Source: Dongia mobilis
GTDB lineage: Bacteria; Pseudomonadota; Alphaproteobacteria; Dongiales; Dongiaceae
Assembly (NCBI RefSeq): GCF_004363235.1
Contig: NZ_SNYW01000012.1
Span: forward strand, 7,501 to 71,500
Direction: 5' to 3'
DNA: 64,000 nt
The position numbers were made by a program, and so were the translations under genes. Below the pieces are notes generated by a model. That model was not told the origin of the DNA, did no database searches, and worked only from the letters and a program-made list of their open reading frames with translations. Below are positions 29,064-38,297 of this stretch, piece by piece (the first letter of the stretch is position 1; the number at the start of each line of letters is the position of its first letter).

Positions 29064-29714
29064 ATGAAGATGCCAGACAGCAAATCCCATACCTATTGCT
29101 TTCTCGACATCGAGGTTGACGGCCCCGATCCCGGCCGCCATTCCATGCTGGGTTTCGGCTGCGCCGCCTACGATGAAGACGGGCGCGAGATCGGCAGCTT
29201 CGCGCGCAATCTGCTGCCGCTGCCCGGGGCCGGCCGCAGCGAGAAGACGATGCACTTCTGGGCGACGCAGCCCGAGGCCTGGGCCTTCATCAACGCGAAC
29301 CAGGTCGAGCCGGCTTCGGCCATGGCGGACTTCGTTGCCTGGACGGAGAGCCTGCCGGCGCCAAGGGTGCTCTGCTGCCATCCCATCATCTTCGATGCCT
29401 TCTGGCTGGACTGGTATCTGCGCCGATTCGTCGACCAGCGTGTACTGCAGGGGCCTTTTGACGTCGCCTCGCCCTTCGCCGGGGCCGGGATCGATGTGGG
29501 GAGCTATGCCAGGGCGGCGGCAGGTCTGCCTCCCGGCAGCGGCTATGCCCACTATCCGACAGGCTTCACGGCCGGCATCAACCACAGCCACGACCCGCTG
29601 GACGACGCGCGTGGCCATGCCGTGCTGTTTTTCAACGCGCGGCGCGCCCTATCGGGCCTGAGGCGATCCGGTCTTGCCGCATTGTTTCAAGGCGGGTTTC
29701 GTAATATATCCTAG
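29064..29714 (+). CDS. DEDD-family 3'-5' exonuclease-like protein
   Basis: The 216-residue protein has an exonuclease-like Exo I motif (FLDIEVDGPDP, D and E), a possible Exo II aspartate in CHPIIFDAFWLDWYLRR, and an Exo III-like HSHDPLDDARGHA carrying His and Asp. This is the DEDDh arrangement of RNase T and DNA polymerase epsilon subunits. Whether it digests DNA or RNA is not evident. The ATG at 29070 (MPDSKSHTY) is a possible start too. It is divergent from the YedK-like gene, sharing a 71-bp promoter region, and is followed by a strong terminator. Confidence 0.8.
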   Translation: MKMPDSKSHTYCFLDIEVDGPDPGRHSMLGFGCAAYDEDGREIGSFARNLLPLPGAGRSEKTMHFWATQPEAWAFINANQVEPASAMADFVAWTESLPAPRVLCCHPIIFDAFWLDWYLRRFVDQRVLQGPFDVASPFAGAGIDVGSYARAAAGLPPGSGYAHYPTGFTAGINHSHDPLDDARGHAVLFFNARRALSGLRRSGLAALFQGGFRNIS

Positions 29715-29770
29715 CGCTAAGCTGGGTTTTGGAACCCGGCACCATAGCTGACAGAATGCGCAATGACGGC

Positions 29771-29799
29771 GACAACCGATTGATCGGTTGTCGTTTTTT
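29771..29799 (+). terminator. Rho-independent terminator after the exonuclease gene
   Basis: A perfect 9-bp stem (GACAACCGA at 29771-29779 and TCGGTTGTC at 29784-29792) with a TTGA loop is followed by G and six T residues. It lies 57 bp after the exonuclease stop and only 29 bp before the ygiQ start, so it could also act as an attenuator in the ygiQ leader. Confidence 0.85.
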
Positions 29800-29827
29800 G
29801 CCGTGATTGTGCGCCGGATGAAGATCG

Positions 29828-31849
29828 ATGGAACCCGCACGCAACCTTTTTTCGCACCGCAAATACTGGGCGCACCGCTTTGGCACCGCACCCTTTCTGC
29901 CCATGACCCGGGCGGAAATGAATGAACTTGGCTGGGATTCCTGCGACATCATCCTGGTGACGGGCGACGCATATATCGATCATCCCAGTTTCGGAATGGC
30001 GGTGATCGGACGCCTGCTGGAATCCCAGGGCTTCCGCGTCGGCATCCTGGCGCAACCGGACTGGCACAGCGCCGACCCCTTCAAGGCTTTGGGCAAGCCC
30101 AACATCTTCTTCGGCGTCACCGGCGGCAACATGGATTCCATGGTGAACCGCTATACCGCTGACCGGCGCCTGCGGCACAATGACAGCTACACGCCGAACA
30201 ATGAGGGCGGCAAGCGGCCGGACCGCGCCGTCATCGTCTATGCCCAGCGCTGCCGCGAGGCCTACAAGGACGTGCCGATCGTCCTCGGCGGCATCGAAAG
30301 CTCGCTGCGCCGCATCGCCCATTACGATTACTGGTCGGACAAGGTACGACGCTCGATCCTGGTTGATGCCAAGGGAGACATTCTGCTTTACGGCAATGCC
30401 GAACGCGCCGTGGTCGAGGTGGCTCATCGCCTCGCCAGGAAAGTGCCGGTCGGCGAAATGGACGACATCCGCGGCATCGCGATCATGAAGGATCGCGTGC
30501 CCGAAGGCTGGGTCGAGGCGCCCGCCAACGACATCGACGATGCCGACGAAGGTGCCCGGATGACCATGGGGAATACGGTCATCCGCCTGCCCGCCTTCGA
30601 GCAGGTCGAGAAGGATCCGGAAGCCTATGCCCGCGCCTCGCGCGTGCTCCACCGCGAGAGCAATCCCGGCAATGCCCGCGCCCTGGTGCAGCGTCATGGC
30701 GACCGCGAACTCTGGGTGACGCCGCCGCCCATTCCGCTGGAAACGCCGGAAATGGACGGCGTCTATGAACTGCACTATGCGCGCGCGCCGCATCCCTCAT
30801 ATGGCGATGCGAAGATCCCCGCCTGGGACATGATCCGCTTCTCGGTGACCATCATGCGCGGTTGCTTCGGCGGCTGTTCCTTCTGCTCGATCACCGAGCA
30901 TGAGGGGCGCATCATCCAGAACCGCTCGGAAGGCTCGATCCTGAAAGAGATCGAGACCATCCGCGACAAGACAGCAGGCTTCACCGGCATCATCTCGGAT
31001 ATCGGCGGCCCGACCGCCAACATGTACCGCATCGCCTGCAAGGACAAGCGAACCGAGGAACTCTGCCGCAAGCCCTCCTGCGTGTTCCCCGACATCTGCC
31101 CCAATCTTAACACCAGCCATGAGAGCCTGATCCAGCTCTATCGCAAATCGCGCGCCATTCCCGGCATCAAGAAGGTGATGGTGGCGTCCGGCGTCCGTTA
31201 CGATCTCGCCGTCAAGAGCCCGACCTATATCAAGGAACTGGTCGCCCACCATGTCGGCGGCTATCTGAAGATCGCGCCAGAACACACCGAGGAAGGCCCG
31301 CTCTCCAAGATGATGAAGCCGGGCATCGGCACCTATGACAAGTTCAAGGAGCTGTTCGACAAGGCGGCGCGCGAGGCAAAGAAGGAATACTTCCTGATTC
31401 CCTATTTCATCGCCGCGCATCCCGGCACCACGGACGAGGACATGATGAACCTCGCCCTTTGGCTGAAGCGCAACAAGTACCGCGCCGACCAGGTGCAGAC
31501 CTTCCTGCCCTCACCCATGGCGCTCGCAACCGCGATGTATCATTCGGGCTTCAGTCCGCTGCGGCCCATCCGGCGCGGCGCATCGGAGCAGGTGGAGACG
31601 GTCAAGGGCCTGAAGCAGCGGCGGCTGCACAAGGCATTCCTGCGCTACCACGACCCGGAGAACTGGCCGCTGCTGCGCGAGGCGCTGAAGCGCATGGGTC
31701 GCGCCGACCTGATCGGCAACGGCAAGCATCACCTTGTGCCGACCTGGCAGCCCGCCGGCACCGGCCAGACCGGCGGCGAAGGCAAGCGCCTCGGCCGCAA
31801 GCACGGCCACCAGGTCTTTACGACAAAGGGTGTGGCGAAGAAATTCTGA
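29828..31849 (+). CDS. YgiQ family radical SAM protein
   Basis: The 673-residue protein has the UPF0313/YgiQ N-terminal domain with [18 protein letters not shown] and [17 protein letters not shown]. The central radical SAM domain has the cluster motif CxxxCxxC in [17 protein letters not shown] third region contains [16 protein letters not shown] and [18 protein letters not shown]. The basic C-terminus ([14 protein letters not shown]) matches the DUF3362 tail. YgiQ proteins are widely conserved, but their reaction is unknown. It is convergent with the DEAD-box helicase gene, with six bases between the stops. Confidence 0.93.
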   Translation: MEPARNLFSHRKYWAHRFGTAPFLPMTRAEMNELGWDSCDIILVTGDAYIDHPSFGMAVIGRLLESQGFRVGILAQPDWHSADPFKALGKPNIFFGVTGGNMDSMVNRYTADRRLRHNDSYTPNNEGGKRPDRAVIVYAQRCREAYKDVPIVLGGIESSLRRIAHYDYWSDKVRRSILVDAKGDILLYGNAERAVVEVAHRLARKVPVGEMDDIRGIAIMKDRVPEGWVEAPANDIDDADEGARMTMGNTVIRLPAFEQVEKDPEAYARASRVLHRESNPGNARALVQRHGDRELWVTPPPIPLETPEMDGVYELHYARAPHPSYGDAKIPAWDMIRFSVTIMRGCFGGCSFCSITEHEGRIIQNRSEGSILKEIETIRDKTAGFTGIISDIGGPTANMYRIACKDKRTEELCRKPSCVFPDICPNLNTSHESLIQLYRKSRAIPGIKKVMVASGVRYDLAVKSPTYIKELVAHHVGGYLKIAPEHTEEGPLSKMMKPGIGTYDKFKELFDKAAREAKKEYFLIPYFIAAHPGTTDEDMMNLALWLKRNKYRADQVQTFLPSPMALATAMYHSGFSPLRPIRRGASEQVETVKGLKQRRLHKAFLRYHDPENWPLLREALKRMGRADLIGNGKHHLVPTWQPAGTGQTGGEGKRLGRKHGHQVFTTKGVAKKF

Positions 31850-31855
31850 GGGACG

Positions 31856-33844
31856 CTAGGCGTGCGCCGCGTTGGTCGGCTTGCGCCTTTTGCCCTTGTC
31901 CTTGTTGGGCTTCTTGTCCTTCGTTTTCTTCCGTTCCCGCTTTTCGGTGGAATTGAAATGTGCCTTGGCGGCCTTGCTGCCAAAAGGACGATCACCAGCT
32001 TCGCGGTCGCGTCGGGGCGCAAACTCGGCGCGCTCCGGCGTCTTCCTTGAACTGGCGTCACCTGCGCTGCGCTCGCCGAACTTGCGCTCATTGTACTTGC
32101 GTTCGCCAAACGCACGCTCGCTGGGGCCGCGCTCGCGGTGCGGGCTTTCCTTCGTCTTGAAGGAGGCCCGCTTCGGCCGGTCGTCGCGGGGCGCATGCGG
32201 GCGGCGCGGCATTGCGCCGCCCGCCGGCGCGATGGCGATCTCGTCATTGGGCGCCTTGGCGATCGCCGCGGCAAATTTCTCGGCTGCCCCGGCCGCGATC
32301 TCGAAACGCGTCGTATCCGGATCGATTTTGATATAGCCGATCTCGTTCTTGGTGATGTGGCCGCGCCGGCAGATGAGCGGAATGAGCCATTTCGGATCGG
32401 CCTGATTGCTGCGGCCGATATTCATGTCGAACCAGACGCTCTCGCCGAAGGCCGGACGCGGCGCCCTGTCGGCATCGCGCTTCTCGAAGGCGCGCGGTTC
32501 CCGCGCCTCGCCCCGCGCATCGCGCGACGGCTGCGGACGGTCGATGATCTCTTCGGGCGCCGGCAGGCGGGCGCGGTGGAAGCGGATGAAGGCCGCCGCC
32601 ACATCCTCGGCCGAGCGTTCGGCGAGGAGTGCCTTCGCCAGTTCCAGGTCCTCGGGCGCCGCTGCCTCAGTCAGCAGCGGGTCCGACAGCAGTCGTTCCT
32701 GATCGCGCTGGCGCACCGCCTCGGCCTTGGGCGGGTCCTGCCAGATCGCCTTGATATTGGCGTTGCCAAGCAATTCCTCGACCTTGCGGCGCCGGTTATA
32801 GGGCACCATCAGGGCCGAGATTCCCTTGCGCCCTGCGCGCCCCGTGCGGCCGCTGCGATGCAGCAGGGTCGCCTTGTCGCGCGGCAGATCGGCATGGATG
32901 ACGAGGCCGAGCTCCGGCAGATCAAGGCCGCGCGCCGCGACATCGGTCGCGACACAGACCCGCGCGCGGCCGTCGCGCAGCGCCTGCAGCGCGTGGCTGC
33001 GCTCGGCCTGGCTGAGTTCGCCGGAGAGCGCCACCGCCGAGAAGCCGCGCTCGGAGAGGTTGGCGTGCAGATGCCGCACCGCCTCGCGGGTATGACAGAA
33101 GACCAGCGCCGCCTTCGCCTCGTGATAGCGCAGCAGGTTGACGATGGCATGGGTGACATCGATCGGCGCCACGCGCAGCGCATGATACTCGATATCGCCA
33201 TGGGCCTGGTTCTTCACCAGCGTGTCGATCCTGAGCGCATCCTTCTGATAGGTGCGCGCCAGTTCCGCGATATCGCGGGCGATGGTGGCCGAGAACAGCA
33301 GGGTGCGGCGGCTTTCCGGCGTCGCGTCCAGGATGAATTCCAGATCCTCGCGGAAGCCGAGATCCAGCATCTCGTCCGCCTCATCGAGCACGATCACGCG
33401 AAGATCAGCGGTTTCCAGATTGCCGCGTTCCAGATGGTCGCGCAGGCGGCCCGGCGTGCCGACGACGATATGCGCGCCATCGCCGAGCGCGCGCGCCTCG
33501 CGCCTGGCATCCATGCCGCCGACACAGGCGACGACCCGCGCCCCCGCCTCGGCGTAGAGCCAGGAAAGCTCGGCGTGTACCTGCATGGCCAGCTCGCGGG
33601 TCGGCGCCACGATGAGAGCCAGCGGCTGCGCACGCCGCTCGAAGCGCTCGGCATCACCCAGCAGGGTGGACGCCATGGCAAGGCCGAAGGCGACCGTCTT
33701 GCCGGAACCGGTTTGCGCTGAAACCAGGAGGTCGCGTTCTGCCGCGTCGGCGGCCAGGACAGCCGCCTGGACCGGGGTCGGCTCGAGATAGGCGCGCGCC
33801 GACAGAGCACGCTCCAGCGCGGGATGAGAAGTGGGGAAAGGCAT
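31856..33844 (-). CDS. DEAD/DEAH-box RNA helicase with DbpA-type RNA-binding domain
   Basis: The 662-residue helicase contains motif I SAQTGSGKT, Ia PTRELAMQ, II LDEADEMLDLGF, III FSAT and VI HRSGRTGRAGRKG. About residues 470-540 form a DbpA/CsdA-type RNA-binding domain (FDMNIGRSNQADPKWLIPLI). The C-terminal 110 residues are a Lys/Arg/Glu-rich, probably disordered tail ending in KKTKDKKPNKDKGKRRK. Such helicases (DeaD/CsdA, DbpA) assist large-subunit ribosome assembly and mRNA turnover, often in the cold. It is divergent from the flavoprotein gene at 34055. Confidence 0.93.
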   Translation of the reverse strand: MPFPTSHPALERALSARAYLEPTPVQAAVLAADAAERDLLVSAQTGSGKTVAFGLAMASTLLGDAERFERRAQPLALIVAPTRELAMQVHAELSWLYAEAGARVVACVGGMDARREARALGDGAHIVVGTPGRLRDHLERGNLETADLRVIVLDEADEMLDLGFREDLEFILDATPESRRTLLFSATIARDIAELARTYQKDALRIDTLVKNQAHGDIEYHALRVAPIDVTHAIVNLLRYHEAKAALVFCHTREAVRHLHANLSERGFSAVALSGELSQAERSHALQALRDGRARVCVATDVAARGLDLPELGLVIHADLPRDKATLLHRSGRTGRAGRKGISALMVPYNRRRKVEELLGNANIKAIWQDPPKAEAVRQRDQERLLSDPLLTEAAAPEDLELAKALLAERSAEDVAAAFIRFHRARLPAPEEIIDRPQPSRDARGEAREPRAFEKRDADRAPRPAFGESVWFDMNIGRSNQADPKWLIPLICRRGHITKNEIGYIKIDPDTTRFEIAAGAAEKFAAAIAKAPNDEIAIAPAGGAMPRRPHAPRDDRPKRASFKTKESPHRERGPSERAFGERKYNERKFGERSAGDASSRKTPERAEFAPRRDREAGDRPFGSKAAKAHFNSTEKRERKKTKDKKPNKDKGKRRKPTNAAHA

Positions 33845-34054
33845 AACGATCCAGTCTGAAATGTGGCGCGAGGCCGAGGCTTCGGTCTTGAAGCAGGGGG
33901 CCAGCTCGCGGCGATTTGTCGGGTAGATAGCCCAAAATCCGGGAAAGTGCGACCCCTATTCCCTGAAATCATGGGGGATCAGGCTCTATTTCCCGTTTCC
34001 GACGGCTCGAATCGGGGCAAAGTGCCGCAGTTATCCTGCCAGCAGAGGTCAACC

Positions 34055-36091
34055 ATGCCCCGCGAGCCGCGTTTCGATCCCCTGTTCCAGCCGCTGAAGA
34101 TCGGCCCCGTCACAGCCCCCAACCGCTTCTACCAGGTGCCGCATTGCACCGGCATGGGCTTTGCGATGCCGGAGACGCTGGCCGCCATGCGCAAGGTAAA
34201 GGCCGAGGGTGGCTGGGGCGTCGTCTGCACCGAATATTGTTCGATGGATCCCGGCTCGGACGATCACCCCGCTCCCTATGCGACGATCTGGGACCAGGGT
34301 GACGTTCGCAACATGGCGAAGGTCGCTTCCGGCGTGCATGCGCATGGCGCCCTGGCGGGGATCGAGTTGTGGCACGGCGGCTTCCGCTCGGCCAACCTGC
34401 TGAGCCGCGTGACGCCACTGGGACCGATCAGCCAGTTAACGGCAACGACACCGGTGCAATCCGCCCGCATGGATCTCAGCGATATTCGGGAGTACCGCCG
34501 AGCCCACAAGGCGGCGGCCCTGCGGGCAAGGGAAGCCGGGTTCGACATAATCTATGTCTATGCCGCCCATACCTATCTGCTGGCGCAGTTCCTCAACCGC
34601 AATATCAACCAGCGCGACGACGGCTATGGCGGCAGCCTGGAGGGTCGCATCCGCCTGGTGCGCGAGTTGCTGGACGAAACCAAGGAAGCCGTCGGCGACA
34701 CCTGCGCCGTTGCCATCCGCATGGAAGTCGACGACGAAGTAACACCCGGCAGCGATCCACGGGGCGAGAAGCGCTTCCTGCTGGAATCCATCCGCGATGT
34801 GGTCGACCTTTTCGACCTGACCATCAGCGACTATTACCAAGAGATGGGCGTCTCCCGCTTCCACCGACAGGGCTCGCTCGAGGCCCATATCGCCGAGATG
34901 AAGAAGCTGGTGGGCAAGCCGGTGGTCAGTGTCGGCCGCTATACCTCGCCGGAAGCCATGCTGAACCTGATCAAGAGCGGCATCACCGACCTGGTCGGTG
35001 CGGCGCGACCCTCGATCGCCGACCCCTTCATCCCCAACAAGATCCGTGACGGGCGGCTGGATGACATCCGCGAATGCATCGGCTGCAACATCTGCTATGC
35101 CAGCGACGGCCAGGGGGTTCCGCTGCGCTGCACGCAGAACCCCAGCATGGGCGAGGAGTGGCGCCGCGGCTGGCATCCCGAGATCGTGCCGGCGGCGCCG
35201 AAGCGGGAACGCGCCCTGGTGGTTGGGGCCGGCCCGGCCGGGCTCGAGGCGGCGCTAACCCTCGGCCGCCAGGGGCATGAGGTGATCCTCGCCGAGGCAT
35301 CGCGGGAACTGGGTGGCCGCCTGCTGGCCGAGACGAAGCTGCCCGGCTTGCAGGAATGGATCCGCGTGCGCGACTATCGCGCCCATCAGCTTTCCAAGCT
35401 CGACAATGTCACCATCTACCGGGAAAGCCGGATGAGTGCTGCCGATGTGCTGGAGATCGGCGCCGACCACGTTCTCATCGCCACCGGCAGCCATTGGCGA
35501 AAATCAGGCTCCGGCCGACATCATCTGGCCGGCGAGCCCAGCTTTGCCGATCCCAGGACCCTCAGCCCGGACGAGATCATGGCGGGCAAGCGCCCGGCCC
35601 CTGGACCCATAGTCATCTTCGACGATGAGGAATATTATATGGCGAGCGCCCTTGCCGAGATGCTGGCCAAGGAAGGACTACAGGTCGTCTATGTCACCGG
35701 CGCCGGCATCGTCTCCGCCTGGTCGGTGAAGACGGCCGAACAATCCCTGGTGCAGGCACGGCTGATCGAGTGCGGTGTCGAGATCATCGTCAGCCATTCG
35801 GTCGAGGCCCTGGCGCCGCAGGAAGCCGAACTGGCCTGCGTCTATACCGGCCGAACCCGCCGCCTGCCCTGTGCCGGCTTCATTCCAGTGACGTCGCGCG
35901 AACCGGATGATGCACTATGGCGGGAGCTGTCGGCCGAACCTGACCGCTTCCACTCACTCCAGCGCGTCGGCGACTGCAAGGCGCCGGGGCACATCGCCAT
36001 TGCCGTGCATGACGGCCACCGCGCCGCCCGCGAACTTGGCCAGCCGGTCGTTGTCAAACGTGACCGGCCTCTGGTAGATGCCGCCGAATGA
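34055..36091 (+). CDS. Trimethylamine dehydrogenase-family iron-sulfur flavoprotein
   Basis: The 678-residue protein has the layout of trimethylamine dehydrogenase (TMADH): an old-yellow-enzyme FMN barrel (1-335), a [4Fe-4S] site C341, C344, C347 and C359 (CIGCNIC, PLRCTQN), then an ADP-binding Rossmann domain (LVVGAGPAGLEAALTLG). Cys31 in NRFYQVPHC is at the position that carries the covalent 6-S-cysteinyl FMN in TMADH. Y169 and H172 (VYAAHTYL) match its active site. Of the TMADH amine cage, Tyr is kept (TEYCSMD) but the Trp four residues after the third cluster Cys is Asp351, and VDMWD is VDLFD. The substrate is therefore probably another secondary or tertiary amine. CAGAGG precedes the ATG. 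No ETF genes lie nearby. Confidence 0.88.
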   Translation: MPREPRFDPLFQPLKIGPVTAPNRFYQVPHCTGMGFAMPETLAAMRKVKAEGGWGVVCTEYCSMDPGSDDHPAPYATIWDQGDVRNMAKVASGVHAHGALAGIELWHGGFRSANLLSRVTPLGPISQLTATTPVQSARMDLSDIREYRRAHKAAALRAREAGFDIIYVYAAHTYLLAQFLNRNINQRDDGYGGSLEGRIRLVRELLDETKEAVGDTCAVAIRMEVDDEVTPGSDPRGEKRFLLESIRDVVDLFDLTISDYYQEMGVSRFHRQGSLEAHIAEMKKLVGKPVVSVGRYTSPEAMLNLIKSGITDLVGAARPSIADPFIPNKIRDGRLDDIRECIGCNICYASDGQGVPLRCTQNPSMGEEWRRGWHPEIVPAAPKRERALVVGAGPAGLEAALTLGRQGHEVILAEASRELGGRLLAETKLPGLQEWIRVRDYRAHQLSKLDNVTIYRESRMSAADVLEIGADHVLIATGSHWRKSGSGRHHLAGEPSFADPRTLSPDEIMAGKRPAPGPIVIFDDEEYYMASALAEMLAKEGLQVVYVTGAGIVSAWSVKTAEQSLVQARLIECGVEIIVSHSVEALAPQEAELACVYTGRTRRLPCAGFIPVTSREPDDALWRELSAEPDRFHSLQRVGDCKAPGHIAIAVHDGHRAARELGQPVVVKRDRPLVDAAE

Positions 36092-36537
36092 CTGAAATCT
36101 TTGTCGATGCCGATGCCTGTCCGGTAAAGGCCGAAATCACCCGCGTCGCCGAGCGGCACGGCATCGTCACCCATATCGTCAGCAACAGCGGCTTCCGTCC
36201 GCATCCCAACCCGTTCATCCGCAACGTCGTGGTCAGCGACAAGTTCGACGCCGCCGATGACTGGATCGTCGAACGGATAAAACCCGGTGACATCGTCATC
36301 ACCGCCGATATCCAGTTGGCCGATCGCTGCCTGAAATCCGGCTGCGTCGTCATCGGCAATACGGGGAAGCCATTTACCGAGAACAGCATCGGCACGGCAC
36401 TCGCCATGCGCGAGCTATCGAGCCAGCTGCGCGACATGGGCGAGATCAAGGGCGGCGGCCCCTCCTTCTCCCAGGCCGACCGCTCCCGCTTCTTGAACGC
36501 CCTCGAGGTGGCCGTGCAGAAGATGAAGCGGGGGTGA
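36088..36537 (+). CDS. YaiI/YqxD family protein (DUF188)
   Basis: The 149-residue protein is a complete DUF188 member: TEIFVDADACPVKAEI at the start, VVSDKFDAADDWIVERI, DIVITADIQLADRCL, and NTGKPFTENSIGTALAMREL. Conserved acidic residues (DADACP, TADIQLA) resemble a PIN/NYN-type nuclease fold, but the family's activity is unproven. Its start overlaps the flavoprotein stop by four bases (ATGA), so translation is coupled. This is probably only genomic compaction, as the family is not linked to amine metabolism. Confidence 0.92.
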   Translation: MTEIFVDADACPVKAEITRVAERHGIVTHIVSNSGFRPHPNPFIRNVVVSDKFDAADDWIVERIKPGDIVITADIQLADRCLKSGCVVIGNTGKPFTENSIGTALAMRELSSQLRDMGEIKGGGPSFSQADRSRFLNALEVAVQKMKRG

Positions 36538-36555
36538 GGGGCGTCCGGGACCTGA

Positions 36556-36906
36556 TCAATCCGGCGGCAGCTCCACCGGCTTGCCATGCGGCGTATGCTC
36601 GTAGGCCTCGATCCAGGCAGCCTTGCGTACGCCGAGTGCCGTCGAATCGGTCAGGTCATTTGCCTTCGCCAGATGTTCCAGTGCCTCGAGCGCGCACTGA
36701 TAGTAAGTCTCGGCATTGTCCGGCCGTCCTGCTGCTTCGGCGCGGGCGATCTCGGCGCCCAGCGCATTCGACCAGTCCGCGGCGCTGAAGCGGCCGGCGG
36801 CAACCAGCGCCGCCGCCACCGCCATCACTTGGGCCTGCCAGGGTTCGGCAAAAGCCGGCTCGCCGTCGCGGGCTTTCAGCGGTGCGACTGCTTCAACGCG
36901 GTTCAA
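36556..36906 (-). CDS. Nitrile hydratase accessory/activator protein
   Basis: The 116-residue protein matches the nitrile hydratase activator family (P14K-like): EPAFAEPWQAQVMAVAAALV, FSAADWSNALGAEI, and NAETYYQCALEALEHLA. These small proteins deliver cobalt to the alpha subunit by swapping with an apo-alpha subunit. No ATG or GTG fits. The start is best placed at the TTG at 36906, with GGGAG about seven bases upstream, so it overlaps the beta-subunit gene by 14 bp. The frame is open farther upstream, but that part is antisense-like. It is the last gene of the alpha-beta-activator operon. Confidence 0.88.
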   Translation of the reverse strand: MNRVEAVAPLKARDGEPAFAEPWQAQVMAVAAALVAAGRFSAADWSNALGAEIARAEAAGRPDNAETYYQCALEALEHLAKANDLTDSTALGVRKAAWIEAYEHTPHGKPVELPPD

Positions 36907-37570
36907 GGTAGCGCTCCCACAGATCGACGAAGATGCGGTCGCGGCTGCCGGCCGCTTCCGGCCAGAGATCGGCGCGGCTGAAGGCGATGGTGTAAAGCGG
37001 CTCCGCCATTTCACGCCCTCTGGCCATCTCATCCGGCACGATATGATTGCCGCGATAGGCATGAACGACGCCAGCGCGTTCCATCGCATAGGCCGGCAGA
37101 CGCGTATGCGCGATACCACCAATGCGGATCGTCTTGACATAGGCGCCGACTTTGAACGCGGGCTGCCGGTCCGTATCCCGGCGGAAATCCGTGGTACGGC
37201 GCGAGGCCGCCAGCACATCTGATGCAGGCATCGGCGGCGACACCTGCGGTGCCGGGCGCACCGCCTTGCCGCGCGCGATTTCACCGATGCTGGCCCAACC
37301 GTCATCCACCATCATCGCCGCATAGACCTGCATCCACTGATCGAAATAGGGGCGCGTCAGGTAATCCTCGGCCGGAATGAGCTCGCGCACATGGCGCCAC
37401 CAATCCAGCGTCCAACCGGGCGCGCCCGTCATAGCCTCGTTGATGCCCCACATGCGGGCTTCCCAATCGGCGTGAAAGGGCGCCTCATCGGCATCCATCA
37501 CCACCGGCCCAAGGCCGTTGCGGCCGCCCATGTCGTGTACCCTCAGGCTCTTCTCTTGGGTCATGGTCAC
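36893..37570 (-). CDS. nthB: Nitrile hydratase subunit beta
   Basis: The 225-residue protein has the beta-subunit hallmarks [11 protein letters not shown] near the start, [16 protein letters not shown], and a C-terminal SH3-like barrel with [17 protein letters not shown]. It ends [20 protein letters not shown] plus about ten residues, as usual. The beta subunit caps the metal site of the alpha subunit and contributes arginines to the active site ([15 protein letters not shown] region). Its start overlaps the alpha-subunit stop by four bases. The length fits the family (210-240). Confidence 0.94.
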   Translation of the reverse strand: MTMTQEKSLRVHDMGGRNGLGPVVMDADEAPFHADWEARMWGINEAMTGAPGWTLDWWRHVRELIPAEDYLTRPYFDQWMQVYAAMMVDDGWASIGEIARGKAVRPAPQVSPPMPASDVLAASRRTTDFRRDTDRQPAFKVGAYVKTIRIGGIAHTRLPAYAMERAGVVHAYRGNHIVPDEMARGREMAEPLYTIAFSRADLWPEAAGSRDRIFVDLWERYLEPR

Positions 37571-38217
37571 ATCCGTGCCTTCAGGATATCCGTGCCGATC
37601 ATGCTGTTGCGGGTGACGAGGGCGGCCAGCGCCGCCTCGTCCAGCCCCTCGGTGCCGGCGGGCCTTTGCGGCAGAACGAGATAGCGCAGCTCCGATGTGC
37701 TGTCCCAGACGCGGATCTCGGTATTTTCCGGGAGATCGACCCCGAACTCCCGCAGCACGGCACGCGGCTCGCGCACGATACGGGCGCGATACTCGGCTGA
37801 TTTGTACCAGCCGGGCGACATGCCGAGCAGTGCAAAGGGATAGCAGGAGCAGAGGGTGCAGACGACCACGTTATGCACCCTGTCGCTGTTCTCGACGGCC
37901 AAGACATGGCCGGTCGCGTGGCCCTGATAGCCGAACTCGGTGATGGCTGCCGTGCCGTCGGCCAGCAATCTTTCCTTGTAGGCGGGATCCGTCCAGGCAC
38001 GCGCCACCACCCGGGCGCCGCGTTTCGGGCCGATTTCCTCGGCGTAGAGATCGATCCAGGCATCGATCGCCTTCGGGTCGACCAAACCCTGCTCCACCAG
38101 AAGGCTTTCCAGCGCCTTCACGCGGAGGGCTGGGTCACTCGGCAGGTCGCTGTGCAGATGCTGGTGGATGTCGATGATCTTTTTGGCGTCGTAGCTGGTC
38201 ATGATGGGATCCGGCAT
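37567..38217 (-). CDS. nthA: Nitrile hydratase subunit alpha, cobalt type
   Basis: Nitrile hydratase hydrates nitriles to amides. The 216-residue alpha subunit has the metal-binding claw C120-T-L-C123-S-C125 in [15 protein letters not shown]. The Thr in CTLCSC marks the non-corrin cobalt form, whereas iron enzymes have CSLCSC. In the active enzyme two of these cysteines are oxidised to sulfinic and sulfenic acid. [17 protein letters not shown] and [15 protein letters not shown] are also typical. Starts at 38238 (longer) or 38202 (MTSYDAKK) are possible. It is followed by beta and activator genes in overlapping order. No amidase gene is near. Confidence 0.95.
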   Translation of the reverse strand: MPDPIMTSYDAKKIIDIHQHLHSDLPSDPALRVKALESLLVEQGLVDPKAIDAWIDLYAEEIGPKRGARVVARAWTDPAYKERLLADGTAAITEFGYQGHATGHVLAVENSDRVHNVVVCTLCSCYPFALLGMSPGWYKSAEYRARIVREPRAVLREFGVDLPENTEIRVWDSTSELRYLVLPQRPAGTEGLDEAALAALVTRNSMIGTDILKARM

Positions 38218-38297
38218 GGTTGGGCCAACGCCTATCATCCGGGAAAGCAGGACCGGGTCAAGACGGCAGGGAATCTAACAGGGGACGTGACCGCTTC

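Noticed and set aside
36088-36091. Functional link between the TMADH-like flavoprotein and YaiI because of overlapping ATGA
   Set aside because: YaiI/DUF188 genes occur in many unrelated contexts; overlap alone is weak evidence.
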